A stretch of DNA of 64,000 nucleotides from Massilia sp. Bi118 (GTDB lineage Bacteria > Pseudomonadota > Gammaproteobacteria > Burkholderiales > Burkholderiaceae_D). The position numbers and the translations under genes are program-made. This document shows, in pieces, positions 48,439 to 57,550 of this stretch. Within the stretch, counting starts at the first letter, position 1; every line of letters begins with the position of its first letter. Below the pieces are notes generated by a model. That model worked only from the letters and a program-made list of their open reading frames with translations, did not search any database and was not told the origin of the DNA. The DNA is taken from assembly GCF_918697865.1 (NCBI RefSeq), contig NZ_CAKKMV010000001.1, forward strand, positions 62,001-126,000, in the 5' to 3' direction.

Positions 48439-48767
48439 CGTTGCACCTCGCGCTGCAGGCGGAAATCTTCGATGTACTGGCGCAGGATGGTGGTTGCCCA
48501 GTCGTCATTGCTGCCGCGCTCGTGCTTGCGGAATACGTGATCCAGCCTTTCCTGCACGCGGGCCGCGTCGATGGGCGGCGCGGCGGGACTGGCCACGAGG
48601 ATGGGCAGGATCTCGACGCCATGGCGGGCCAGCGATGCCAGCATGCCCTCGGTCAGCACCACGCCCTGTGCCAGCAGCACATTGCCCTTTTCGTCGCGCA
48701 GCACCTCGCCCAGTACCATACCCGGGCTGGCCTCTTGCAAGGGTGTCAGCTGGTAAGCCCTGTTCAT
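48435..48767 (-). CDS. Small protein coupled to an HDOD protein, function unknown
   Basis: 110 residues, soluble. LQEASPGMVLGEVLRDEKGN and VLLAQGVVLTEGMLASLARHGVEILPI resemble the short N-terminal beta domain that precedes HD-GYP or HDOD domains in larger proteins. The rest is helical. AGGGAAG precedes the ATG. A 4-base overlap with the HDOD gene suggests that the two act together, perhaps as a split version of a single protein. Confidence 0.75.
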   Translation of the reverse strand: MNRAYQLTPLQEASPGMVLGEVLRDEKGNVLLAQGVVLTEGMLASLARHGVEILPILVASPAAPPIDAARVQERLDHVFRKHERGSNDDWATTILRQYIEDFRLQREVQR

Positions 48768-48894
48768 ACTTCCCTCTTTCCATTCGTTAACGGAATTATA
48801 TTAACACCCGATCCGGGTGGAACAGGCAGTCCCTGGCCGGCAAGCTGTCCTGAACTGTTGTATTCTCGGCAGGTTTCAATTCGATAGGACAAGT

Positions 48895-49503
48895 ATGAAA
48901 CTGTATTTCAGCCCGGGCGCCTGCTCGCTCGCTCCCCACATCGCCCTGCTCGAGGCAGGCCTGGACTTCACGACCGAAAAAGTCGACATCCGCGCGCGCA
49001 AGACCGAAAGCGGCGCCGATTTCCTGGCAATCAATCCGAAGGGCTATGTGCCCGCCCTGGAACTGAAGGACGGCGCCGTGCTGACCGAAGGCCCGGCCAT
49101 CGTCCAGTTCATCGCCGACCTGGCCCCGGATCGCCAGCTGGCGCCGGCCAACGGCACGATGGAGCGCTATCGCCTGGTGGAATGGCTGAACTTCATCTCG
49201 ACCGAGATCCACAAGAGCTTCAGCCCGCTGTTCCGTCCGACCTCGACCGAGGACATGAAGGCGGCCGCGCGCACCCACCTGACCAACCGCCTGGCTTGGC
49301 TGGCCGGCCAGCTGGAAGGCCGCGATTACCTGATGGGTTCGCAGTTCACGGTGGCCGACGGCTATCTGTTCACGGTGCTGGGCTGGGCCAACTTCGTCCA
49401 GTTCGATCTGTCGGCGTGGCCGGTGTTTGCCGCCTATACGCAGCGCGTCGCTTCCCGCCCGGCGGTGCAGCAGGCGCTGCGCGACGAAGGCCTGCTCAAG
49501 TAA
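48895..49503 (+). CDS. gst: Glutathione S-transferase, beta class
   Basis: 202 residues. The N-terminal thioredoxin-like domain starts MKLYFSPGACSLAPHIALLE, with Cys10 that beta-class enzymes use for mixed disulfides. NPKGYVPALELKDGAVLTEG binds glutathione. A C-terminal all-helical domain contains FTVADGYLFTVLGWA. It conjugates glutathione to electrophiles or reduces peroxides. It is a single gene, divergent from the 110-residue HDOD partner. Confidence 0.93.
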   Translation: MKLYFSPGACSLAPHIALLEAGLDFTTEKVDIRARKTESGADFLAINPKGYVPALELKDGAVLTEGPAIVQFIADLAPDRQLAPANGTMERYRLVEWLNFISTEIHKSFSPLFRPTSTEDMKAAARTHLTNRLAWLAGQLEGRDYLMGSQFTVADGYLFTVLGWANFVQFDLSAWPVFAAYTQRVASRPAVQQALRDEGLLK

Positions 49504-49567
49504 GCCGGCCGGCAATGTGGATGCTGCGCTGCGCCACGGGGCGCCCGGACAGGCTACCATGCGCGCC

Positions 49568-50128
49568 ATGACAAGCAATCGCTACGTGGCCCTGCTGAGG
49601 GGCGTGAATGTCGGGCGCGCAAAGCGGGTCGCCATGGCCGATCTCCGCAAACTGGTGGCCGACCTTGGCTACGACGAGGTGCGCAGTGTCCTCAACAGCG
49701 GCAACCTGGTCTTCAGCGGCCCGCTGCGGCCGCAGGACGAAGTCGCCGCGCAAATCGAGGAAGCCCTGGTGCTGAAGCTGGGCGTGGCGGCGCGCGTGCT
49801 GGTGCTCGACGCCGCCGAGCTCGCCGATGTCGTTGCCAGCAATCCCTTGCTCGGCCAGGCCGGCGACCATTCGCGCCTGCTGGCCTTTATCCTCTCGAGC
49901 CCGCATTCCACGCCACAGGCCCGCCAGGCGCTCGAAGCGCTCTGTGGCCAAAGCTGGGAATCCGGCGCCACCGCGCTGGGCCAGCGCGCCGCTTACGTGT
50001 GGTGTCCCGACGGCATCCTCGACAGCGCCGCCGCGGCCGCGCTCGGCAAGCAGCTGGGCGACACGACTACCTCGCGCAACTGGGCCACCCTGCTGAAACT
50101 GCATGCGCTGTGCAGCGAGCCCTTGTAA
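49568..50128 (+). CDS. DUF1697 family protein
   Basis: 186 residues. The start YVALLRGVNVGRAKRVAMAD and DEVRSVLNSGNLVFSG are the family signature, and the C-terminal TSRNWATLLKLHAL is conserved. The function is unknown. I chose ATG at 49568 (MTSNRYVALL); ATG at 49559 is three codons upstream. It is convergent with the PEP-CTERM gene. Confidence 0.88.
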   Translation: MTSNRYVALLRGVNVGRAKRVAMADLRKLVADLGYDEVRSVLNSGNLVFSGPLRPQDEVAAQIEEALVLKLGVAARVLVLDAAELADVVASNPLLGQAGDHSRLLAFILSSPHSTPQARQALEALCGQSWESGATALGQRAAYVWCPDGILDSAAAAALGKQLGDTTTSRNWATLLKLHALCSEPL

Positions 50129-50161
50129 TCGGGCATCCTGTACTCATATAAGAAAATGAAA

Positions 50162-50181
50162 ACGGCGCCCTGTGGCGCCGT
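50162..50181 (-). terminator. Intrinsic terminator of the PEP-CTERM gene
   Basis: ACGGCGCC pairs perfectly with GGCGCCGT around a 4-base loop. On the minus strand the stem is followed by TTTTCATTTTC, an almost complete U-tract. It lies about 20 bases past the PEP-CTERM stop. Read on the plus strand it would be weak because no T-run follows closely. Confidence 0.75.
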
Positions 50182-50201
50182 CGACTCTCCGCTTTTTCCT
50201 C

Positions 50202-50486
50202 TCAGTCCTTCTTGAACTTTTCGCTGCTGTCGCGGCTTGCGCGGTAGCCGATCAGGATCAGGCCCACCAGCATCATCGCAAACACTTCCGGTTCCGGCAG
50301 TTCGGACATGGAAGGCGAGGGCGGCATGATCACTTCGGTACGGCCGACCGTCGAGACATCGGCAATGCGATGGGCGCGGATGGCGTGGCTGGTGTCGAGG
50401 TCGATGGCGGCGGCCTGGGCGGCGCCGAAAGGCAGGCTGAGTGCCGAACTGAGCGCAGCGGCAAGAACATATCGTTTCACGGTCAT
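50202..50486 (-). CDS. Small PEP-CTERM sorting-domain protein
   Basis: 94 residues. A signal peptide (KRYVLAAALSSALSLPFGAAQA, residues 4-25, shown as its run) is followed by a short mature region. The C-terminal sorting signal is PEPEVFAMMLVGLILIGYR (64-82) and then a basic/charged tail. PEP-CTERM proteins are processed by an exosortase in bacteria that make exopolysaccharide. GGAAGGA precedes the ATG at 50486. Only about 38 residues remain between the two signals, so the mature product is a small peptide. No exosortase gene is in the window. Confidence 0.85.
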   Translation of the reverse strand: MTVKRYVLAAALSSALSLPFGAAQAAAIDLDTSHAIRAHRIADVSTVGRTEVIMPPSPSMSELPEPEVFAMMLVGLILIGYRASRDSSEKFKKD

Positions 50487-50965
50487 TCCTTCCAAATGTC
50501 CACCTCGGAGAGCGCATCCGGGTACCAATCCAGCATAGCAAAAATGCGCTATGCATTGCGCTCGTTACGTCTTGTTACCTGTTTCTCAGCAATTAGAAAT
50601 AATAAATTTTTTATAATTAACTTATTTGAAATTATTATGCCGTAGCCACTTATTTAATATGCAAAAAACGCATTAAACTTTGCGATTTGTTTAGCTAACT
50701 TATTGAAATTATAAAGAAAACAGATATCAATTTGATCAGCTGTGTTGTGTCTCAAAGTTTTTTCAGCGCACGGTATACACGTATCTTTTCTTTGGGGGTA
50801 TAGTCTCCATATCCCCATTGCCTTCGGGCATCAAAACAATAGCAGACGCCTACGTTTGCATCCAATGCGGTCCCATGCACCGCCGCCTTTCGCGTCCACT
50901 CGGCATTTCGGAAGGCACGCATTATCTACATCGTGAAGCACCTTCAGATTAAAGAGTACTGATAT
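50487..50965. other. AT-rich intergenic leader of the FtsH-like gene
   Basis: This 479-base divergent gap is very AT-rich at 50580-50740, then becomes mixed. A hairpin pairs GGGGGTAT (50794-50801) with ATATCCCC (50809-50816), about 150 bases before the FtsH-like start. No ORF, tRNA or repeat family known from elsewhere in the window is present. It likely carries both divergent promoters and could be bound by H-NS. Confidence 0.5.
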
Positions 50966-52933
50966 ATGCCCAATTTTGCCCGACTTCAAATTGCCTTTAA
51001 GAATGTCTATGTCCGTATCCTGACTGCCGTGTTGCTGGGCATGCTAGTGGGCTGGTTCATTTACAAGGCAGACGTCCCGCAGGATCCGTCGCCGGTCGTC
51101 CACTCGCAGAATATCTCCGAGATCACCGAACTGGCCAGCCAGAAGGACAAGCTCGACTATCTGCTGGTGGCCCGTCCCCTGTCCGACGCACCGCGCTATA
51201 TCTACAAGTTCAAGGGCGCGCCGCAGCTGCACGTGGTGAAGGTGCCGAGCACCTCCCACCTGTCGCTGGAGCGCGAAGTCCTGCTGAAGAACGCCATCCC
51301 GTATTCGATCGCCAAGGACGATTACCTGGCTTCGCACAAAGCCGTGCTGCAGGACGAGAGCGAAGGCTTCGCCTCCGACGTCGTGTCCTTCATGAAGCGC
51401 CACGCGCTCGACCTGACGGTGCTGGTCGTGATCCTGTACGCCCTGAAATTCGGCATCCCGGGCATGAACGCCGGCGGCGCCCAGATGATCTCGCCTGACA
51501 AGCTGAAGGGCTCGCTGGACGACCTGATCGGCATGGAAGACATCAAGCAGGAAGTCCTCCACCTGGAAGACATGATCCGCAACCGCGAGCTGTACAAAGA
51601 GCACAACATCGACAAGCCCTTTAACGTCATGCTGACCGGTCCTGCCGGTACGGGTAAAACCAAGCTGGTCGGCTACCTGGCCAAGCGCCTGGACATCCCG
51701 CTGATCCAGGCCTCGGGCTCGGCGCTGGAATCGGGTTATGTCGGCGGCGGTTCGAAGGCGCTGAACGCCCTGTACCGCAAGGCCTCGAGCAAGGGCCGCT
51801 GCATCATCTTCCTGGATGAAGCGCAGAGCCTGTTCATGCCGCGCGGCCGCAGCGAAAAGAAATGGGAAGACGACACCGCCAATACCCTGCTGGGCCTGCT
51901 GGACGGCGTGAAGAGCGACAAGGGCCAGGGCGTGATCTGGGTCGTCGCCTCGAACTTCGACGATGCCTCGACCGAGATGGACGAAGCGATGCTGCGCCGC
52001 TTCTCGGTGAAGATCAACTTCCGCCTGCCGAACAAGGCCGAGCGCAAGGAACTGCTGCGCAGCTTCCTGTCGCGCAAGAAGGAAGGCCTGGTGGACTTCA
52101 ACGACCTCGACCTGGACCAGGTGGCCGAGATCACCCAGAACCTGAGCCCGGCCCTGCTGGAATCCGTGGTGGAACGCGCCTCGATGCTGTCGATCCAGGA
52201 AAAGGTCATCATCAATACCGACCTGCTGTTCCGTGCGTATGAGCGTGCGACCATCGGCCTGACCGACCGCGCCACCACCGCCGAGAAGCACAAGCAGCGC
52301 GAGCGCATCGCCGTGCACGAACTGGGTCACTTCTTCATGCAGATCGACCCCTTCCTGCGCGCCGGCATGACCCTGGACGAAGTGAAGGAGAAGTCGCACC
52401 TGCTGAAGATCAGCACCGAAGCCGTGTCGAAGATCGGCGCCCTGGGCTACGTCCTGCAGTCGGGCGACGACATGTCGCTCCGCACCCTGGAAGAGCTGGA
52501 GCGCGACGTGATCGGCCTGTACGGCGGCGTGGCGGCGGAAGAGCTGTTCTACGGCGCCCGCGGCATCTCGGTCGGCAGCCAGAACGACATCGAGAAGATC
52601 ACCAAGATGCTGAACCTGATGGTGGGCCGCCTGTCGATGTACTCGCGCGCCAAGATCGACTACAGCCAGATGGGCAACGACGCCTCGGGCGAGCACACCC
52701 TGCGCCAGGTCGAGGAAAAGTCGGATGAGCTGTACAACTACACGCTGAATTCGATCCGCGACTACCAGGACGTGATCGTGGCGCTCAAGGACACGCTGCT
52801 CGACCAGTACGTGCTGTCCAAGGATGCCGTGTTCTCCCTGCTGGAAGAGCACAAGGATGCGCTGCTGGCCGGTCTGCATCACGCCCGCCACGCCAGCCTG
52901 AAGCTGTGCGCAGAGGAAGCCGCGGTGGCGTGA
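50966..52933 (+). CDS. Divergent FtsH-like membrane AAA+ zinc metalloprotease
   Basis: 655 residues. Two N-terminal membrane helices (about 18-35 and 148-164) flank a periplasmic domain. The AAA domain has Walker A GPAGTGKT (225-232), the pore loop GYVG (257-260) and Walker B IFLDEA (281-286). The second region of homology reads DEAMLRRFSVKI, lacking the RPGRFDR with two Arg fingers seen in true FtsH. The protease domain keeps HELGH (451-455) and Asp541 in GSQNDIEKIT. It is probably an active but specialised paralogue. A canonical ftsH should exist elsewhere. A terminator lies downstream. Confidence 0.85.
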   Translation: MPNFARLQIAFKNVYVRILTAVLLGMLVGWFIYKADVPQDPSPVVHSQNISEITELASQKDKLDYLLVARPLSDAPRYIYKFKGAPQLHVVKVPSTSHLSLEREVLLKNAIPYSIAKDDYLASHKAVLQDESEGFASDVVSFMKRHALDLTVLVVILYALKFGIPGMNAGGAQMISPDKLKGSLDDLIGMEDIKQEVLHLEDMIRNRELYKEHNIDKPFNVMLTGPAGTGKTKLVGYLAKRLDIPLIQASGSALESGYVGGGSKALNALYRKASSKGRCIIFLDEAQSLFMPRGRSEKKWEDDTANTLLGLLDGVKSDKGQGVIWVVASNFDDASTEMDEAMLRRFSVKINFRLPNKAERKELLRSFLSRKKEGLVDFNDLDLDQVAEITQNLSPALLESVVERASMLSIQEKVIINTDLLFRAYERATIGLTDRATTAEKHKQRERIAVHELGHFFMQIDPFLRAGMTLDEVKEKSHLLKISTEAVSKIGALGYVLQSGDDMSLRTLEELERDVIGLYGGVAAEELFYGARGISVGSQNDIEKITKMLNLMVGRLSMYSRAKIDYSQMGNDASGEHTLRQVEEKSDELYNYTLNSIRDYQDVIVALKDTLLDQYVLSKDAVFSLLEEHKDALLAGLHHARHASLKLCAEEAAVA

Positions 52934-52971
52934 GTCTGACAATGTGATGCTTCCCGGGCCAGTCCCGGGTG

Positions 52972-53005
52972 AAGGCGGCGGACAGCGATGTCCGCCGCCT
53001 TTTTT
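52972..53005 (+). terminator. Intrinsic terminator after the FtsH-like gene
   Basis: A perfect 13-base stem (AAGGCGGCGGACA, 52972-52984, with its complement at 52989-53001) closes on a GCGA loop and runs into a T-tract. It is 38 bases past the FtsH-like stop. The convergent FUSC gene ends within the T-tract. Confidence 0.9.
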
Positions 53006-55035
53006 CATGGCTTGCCGGGCGCCTGGAGCTCGGCGCGGATCGTGCGGAGAAGCCGGTCGGTTTCGGCCAGCCAGCGCACGGCCAGCTGCTGCGGGATGCT
53101 GCCGTCGTCCGCCTGCGGCAGCGCCGGCGTGGGCGGGGCTTGCTGCGGCTGTTCGCGCCCGGCCGGCGTGTCGAGCAGCGCGGCGGTGTCGTCCAGGCTT
53201 GCCGCCAGCGTGCAGGCAGCCTCGCGCAGCGCTTCGGATTGCGCCGGCGCGCAGGCATGGCGCACGCAATAGGCGATGCGCGCCAGCCGCGCCAGGTGTT
53301 CGCGGCGGTTTTCCTTCGAGCCCGGATAGGCCGTGCCGGTGACGGGGCCGAGCGCCTGGCGCAGCGCCTGCAGCTTGCGGTCCAGCTCACGCACCGCCGC
53401 GTGCTGTGTTTCCGGTGCGGGTTCGGTCCAGGTTGCGCGCAGCAGCTTGCCGGCGGCCCGCAGCAGGTCCGCGCTCCTGCTGCCGGATTCGTCGCGCGTG
53501 TGCGCCGGGAAGACGAACCTGGCGCTGAGAATGGCGCTGGCCGCGCCGATCGCGGTTTCTTCCAGCCGGAGCAGCAGCAGGCCCGGACTGTCCATCCCCA
53601 TCAATTCGTACAGCATCGCCAGCATGGCGCTCAGCAGCACCGTATAGGCATTCTGCAGCCCGTGGAAGGCATAGAAGCCGGCCGCGATGAACACGAACAG
53701 CAGCGACAGTTCGATGCTCCGGCTGCCGTGCACCAGTGCCGCCGCCGCGATGCCGACGCCGACGCCGGCCACCGTCGCCAGCACCTGGCGCCAGGCGCCC
53801 GACAGGGTCTGCCCGACGGTGGCCGAGCGCGTGAACACCACGAAGGCCGCGAACACCGCCCAGAACCAGTGGTCCGCCGATAAGGCGCGTCCCGCCAGCA
53901 GGGCGCCCAGCGCGGCCGCGCAGGCCTGCAGCGCGCGCCGGGTGGTGTCGTCCGGCCAGTGCTGGTCTTTCGCCTTGGGCGGCCGCGAAGCGGCGGGCGC
54001 CGGCTTGCGCTCGTCGCCCATGGCGGGCAAGGGATCGCGCAGCGAAGGCAGGCCGGCGAGTATGTCGAGCGCCCGACGCAGGCGCCAGCGCAGGGCTTCC
54101 GGCAGGGCGCCGGGTGCATGGCGGGCGGTCCAGGCGCCGGCATCCACAGGCCGGTCCTTGCGGACGTCGCGGGCCAGCGCACGCAGGCCCGCGGCGAAGT
54201 CCTGCCGGTCGCCCGCGCCATCCGATGCGCGCACGGCCGCATCGACGGCTTCCGCCGCCATTTCGCCGTGCAGGATGCTGTCGCGCAGGCGGGCGGCCTC
54301 GCCCTGTGCCGGCGCCTTGCCGAAATCGGCGATGCGCGTATCGATGTCCAGCGACTGCCCGTTCAGGGCCGCCAGCTGCGCCTCGACGCGCTTGCGGCCA
54401 GCCTCGCCGTCCTGTTCCAGCTGGCGCGCCAGATCATGCAGCAGCGCGGCGATGCGGGCGCGCCATGCGCGCAGTTCGCTGCGCAGCATCCGGCCCGGAT
54501 GCTCGGGCACCAGCCAGAAGCGGATGATGAAGGCGATCGCGCAGCCGCTGAACACGAACACGGGATCCCACTGCGCCTTCGACGGCGGCACCTTCAGCAG
54601 CAGCGCGTAGAAAAAGGACTGGTAGGCGATCGTACCGAGGCCGCTGGCGCGCGGCCCGAAGCGGCGCACCTGGAAGGCCGCGAAAATCACCAGCAGGAAG
54701 CAGGCGCCGCTCAGCCAGGGATTGCCGGACACCAGGCTGCCCAGCACCAGCATCGCGCTGGCGACCACCGGCACCCAGGCCATGGTCACCTGCTGCTGGC
54801 GGCGGCCCGCATCCGGCAGGGCGGCGGCGGCGATCATCGGCACCACGATGCCGCCCAGGGCCAATTCGTACTTCAGGCCGAGCCAGCGGGTCAGGAACAG
54901 GAAGGCGCCGGCGCAGATGCCGGCGGTGAGCAGCGCGCGCAGGCTGCTCTGGAGCCGCTCCAGCGCGGGATCGGAAGCGAGCAGGCGCTCGCCCAGGTAG
55001 CCGGGGAAGTCGAACCGGTGGCGGTCATGGCGCAT
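53005..55035 (-). CDS. FUSC family inner-membrane protein
   Basis: 676 residues. Two blocks of about six membrane helices (roughly 25-165 and 380-525) are each followed by a cytoplasmic helical domain, the layout of AaeB/YccS-type FUSC proteins. HWFWAVFAAFVVFTRSATVG is the conserved second-block motif. Members export aromatic acids or similar compounds, often with a membrane-fusion partner, which is not encoded nearby. I chose ATG at 55035; a TTG five codons upstream is less likely. Confidence 0.85.
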   Translation of the reverse strand: MRHDRHRFDFPGYLGERLLASDPALERLQSSLRALLTAGICAGAFLFLTRWLGLKYELALGGIVVPMIAAAALPDAGRRQQQVTMAWVPVVASAMLVLGSLVSGNPWLSGACFLLVIFAAFQVRRFGPRASGLGTIAYQSFFYALLLKVPPSKAQWDPVFVFSGCAIAFIIRFWLVPEHPGRMLRSELRAWRARIAALLHDLARQLEQDGEAGRKRVEAQLAALNGQSLDIDTRIADFGKAPAQGEAARLRDSILHGEMAAEAVDAAVRASDGAGDRQDFAAGLRALARDVRKDRPVDAGAWTARHAPGALPEALRWRLRRALDILAGLPSLRDPLPAMGDERKPAPAASRPPKAKDQHWPDDTTRRALQACAAALGALLAGRALSADHWFWAVFAAFVVFTRSATVGQTLSGAWRQVLATVAGVGVGIAAAALVHGSRSIELSLLFVFIAAGFYAFHGLQNAYTVLLSAMLAMLYELMGMDSPGLLLLRLEETAIGAASAILSARFVFPAHTRDESGSRSADLLRAAGKLLRATWTEPAPETQHAAVRELDRKLQALRQALGPVTGTAYPGSKENRREHLARLARIAYCVRHACAPAQSEALREAACTLAASLDDTAALLDTPAGREQPQQAPPTPALPQADDGSIPQQLAVRWLAETDRLLRTIRAELQAPGKP

Positions 55036-55090
55036 CCCCTCACTGTACAAGATGACAAGGATGCGCCACGCACGCCTGGTTCAGTTGTAT

Positions 55091-56800
55091 TTAGTGTGTT
55101 GCGGGCGCCTGCGCCAGGCCCTGCAGCACATGCTCCGTCATGCTCCTGGCCAGTTCGCGCTCGCCGACGAACACGGTGCCGCCGGTCTCTTCGCGCAGCA
55201 GGCGCGCCTCTTCCTCGCTGTGGGTCCGCACCACGCAGCGGATCGATGGATTGAGCGCCTTGGCGGTCTCGATCATGCTGCGCACGTGGAAGGTGTCAGG
55301 CGTGGCGATCACCAGCATCGAGGCGTGCGCGATGTGGGCCTGGATCAGCACCGCCGGATCGGCCGCATTGCCGGCCACCGCCGGCTGGTTGCGCCGGCGC
55401 AGGTCCTCGACCATCTCGCGGTTCTGTTCCGCCACCACGTAGTGCACCTTCTGGCGGTCCAGCTCCTCGGCGATGCGCTTGCCCACGCGGCCAAAACCGA
55501 CCAGCACCACCTGGCCACGCAGGTGCTCGTGCGCGACCGTCATCGGCAGCTCGGCCAGCGGGTCGGCCGAGCGCTCGAGCTTGCGGGCCAGGTCGGATTT
55601 GGAGCGCAGCCACTCCTGCAGCGGATTGATGGCCTTGAACATCAGTGGGTTCACGGCGATCGAGATGATGGCGCCGGCCAGGATCAGGTTCTGGCCGAGG
55701 TCCGGCAGCAGGCCCAGCGACATGCCCAGTGCCGCCAGGATGAAGGAGAATTCGCCGATCTGCGCCAGGCTGGCCGAGACGGTGATGGCTGTGTTCAGCG
55801 GATAGCGCAGCGCCAGCACCAGCACGAAGGCCGCGAGCGATTTGCCGAACAGGATGATGGCGACCACCGCCAGCAGTTCGAGCGGATGTTCGACCAGCAC
55901 GCGCGGGTCGAACAGCATGCCGACCGAAACGAAGAACAGCACCGAGAATGCGTCGCGCAGCGGCAGGGTTTCCTCGGCCGCGCGGTGGCTCAGCGCCGAT
56001 TCGCGCAGCACCATGCCGGCAAAGAAGGCGCCCAGCGCGAACGAAACCCCAAATAACTCCGACGAGCCGTAGGCGATGCCGACCGCGGCCGCGATCACGG
56101 CCAGCGTGAACAGCTCGCGCGAACCGGTCTTGGCCACGCGCCACAGGAACCAGGGAAACAGCTTGCGGCCGACCAGCAGCATGAAGGCGACGAAGGCGCC
56201 CACCGACAGCAGGGTCTTGCCGAGCGCCAGCCACAGCGAGTCATTGGCGCCATGGCCGCCGGCGGCGTGGCCGCCCAGCGGGCCGGCCAGCGCCGGCAGC
56301 AGCACCAGCACCAGCACCGTGACCAGGTCCTCGACCACCAGCCAGCCTACCGCGATGCGGCCGTTGAAGGAGTCCAGCTGGCCGCGGTCTTCCAGCGCCC
56401 GCAGCAGCACCACGGTACTGGCCACCGACAGCGCCAGGCCGAACACCAGGCCCGCACCCAGGCCCCAGCCCCACAAATGGCTGACGCCGATGCCCATCAG
56501 CGTGGCGACCGTGATCTGCAGGATCGCGCCGGGCAGGGCGATGCCCTTGACCTCCAATAGATCGTCGAGCGAGAAGTGCAGGCCCACCCCGAACATCAGC
56601 AGCATCACGCCGATCTCCGCCAGCTGGGATGCGAGCGCGACGTCCGCCACGAAGCCCGGCGTGGCCGGGCCGATCAGGACGCCGGCGGCCAGATAGCCGA
56701 CCAGGGCCGGCAAGCGGACCTTCACGGCGACCATGCCGAACAGCAGGCCGAAGCCGAGGGCGGCCGCGATGGTGGTGATCAGACTGATGTTGTGGTGCAT
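55091..56800 (-). CDS. Kef/YbaL-type monovalent cation:proton antiporter
   Basis: 569 residues. Twelve or so membrane helices (1-390) form the Na+/H+ exchanger domain, with GYLAAGVLIGP, GWLVVEDLVTVLVLV and GVSFALGAFFAGMVLRE. A C-terminal TrkA-N domain (from about 425) starts VVLVGFGRVGKRIAEEL and binds nucleotide. It resembles E. coli YbaL. It should exchange K+ or Na+ for protons and may be gated by a nucleotide. It is a monocistronic unit with AAAGGAG upstream. Confidence 0.92.
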   Translation of the reverse strand: MHHNISLITTIAAALGFGLLFGMVAVKVRLPALVGYLAAGVLIGPATPGFVADVALASQLAEIGVMLLMFGVGLHFSLDDLLEVKGIALPGAILQITVATLMGIGVSHLWGWGLGAGLVFGLALSVASTVVLLRALEDRGQLDSFNGRIAVGWLVVEDLVTVLVLVLLPALAGPLGGHAAGGHGANDSLWLALGKTLLSVGAFVAFMLLVGRKLFPWFLWRVAKTGSRELFTLAVIAAAVGIAYGSSELFGVSFALGAFFAGMVLRESALSHRAAEETLPLRDAFSVLFFVSVGMLFDPRVLVEHPLELLAVVAIILFGKSLAAFVLVLALRYPLNTAITVSASLAQIGEFSFILAALGMSLGLLPDLGQNLILAGAIISIAVNPLMFKAINPLQEWLRSKSDLARKLERSADPLAELPMTVAHEHLRGQVVLVGFGRVGKRIAEELDRQKVHYVVAEQNREMVEDLRRRNQPAVAGNAADPAVLIQAHIAHASMLVIATPDTFHVRSMIETAKALNPSIRCVVRTHSEEEARLLREETGGTVFVGERELARSMTEHVLQGLAQAPATH

Positions 56801-56900
56801 GCGGACGTGGCTCCTTTTGTAAAGTTAAACCAGTCCAGTATAAGCGACATCACGGCAGATCACGGGAGAATCTGCGCGGAAAACAGCAGATGACGGCGGA

Positions 56901-57536
56901 TCAGGGCATCGTCGCGAGCGCCAGCAAGGCCTTGCGCAGCGAAGCCCGCACCGCATCGAACTGCGTGCGCCGGCGCCGCTTGTCGAGCCGGAACAGCATC
57001 AGGCCCTCGATCTGCGCCACCATCAGGATCGCGCGCTGCATGGTTTCGTCGTCGGAGATGCCGGGGTTCAGGCCGCGGATCAGGTTGTAGACGGTCTTGC
57101 GCTCGCGCCCCAGCATCTTGTCCATCAGGTTCGAGGCGAAGGGATTGCGCGAGGCCAGCGCCCAGAGCTCGAAAAAGAAGGCGTGGGTGAGCGGATCGGT
57201 GATCTCGTCCAGGAACATGTCGACCGTGGTGAGGAAGCGTTCGAGCTGCGAGCGCTCGCTCATGGCCGCGGCGATGGCATCCATCCTGGCCTGAAAACTG
57301 TCCATGGTGGTCAGCAGCAGGGCTTCCAGCAGCAAGTCCTTGCTGCCGTAGTAGTGCTGCACGTTCGAGAGGCTCATGCCGGCCTCCTGGGCCACGCGCC
57401 GCATCGACAGCCCGGCATAGCCATCCGCGGCGAGCAGGCCGCGCGCCGCCTCGAGGATGTCCTGCGCCCGGCCCAGGCCCTTCTCGGTGGTGCCGGAGGC
57501 CTTGTTCCTGAGCGTGCTGTCGAGTGTCGTATCCAT
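56901..57536 (-). CDS. TetR family transcriptional regulator
   Basis: 211 residues. The N-terminal HTH (about 25-70) has ILEAARGLLAADGYAGLSMR and GMSLSNVQHYYGSKDLLLEA, a clear TetR signature. The C-terminal ligand domain is not specific. It is divergent from the thiolase operon 90 bases away and is likely to control it in response to an acyl-CoA. A consensus TATAAT lies just 6 bases before the ATG, so the mRNA may be leaderless. Confidence 0.92.
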   Translation of the reverse strand: MDTTLDSTLRNKASGTTEKGLGRAQDILEAARGLLAADGYAGLSMRRVAQEAGMSLSNVQHYYGSKDLLLEALLLTTMDSFQARMDAIAAAMSERSQLERFLTTVDMFLDEITDPLTHAFFFELWALASRNPFASNLMDKMLGRERKTVYNLIRGLNPGISDDETMQRAILMVAQIEGLMLFRLDKRRRRTQFDAVRASLRKALLALATMP

Positions 57537-57550
57537 GCGGCGATTATACT

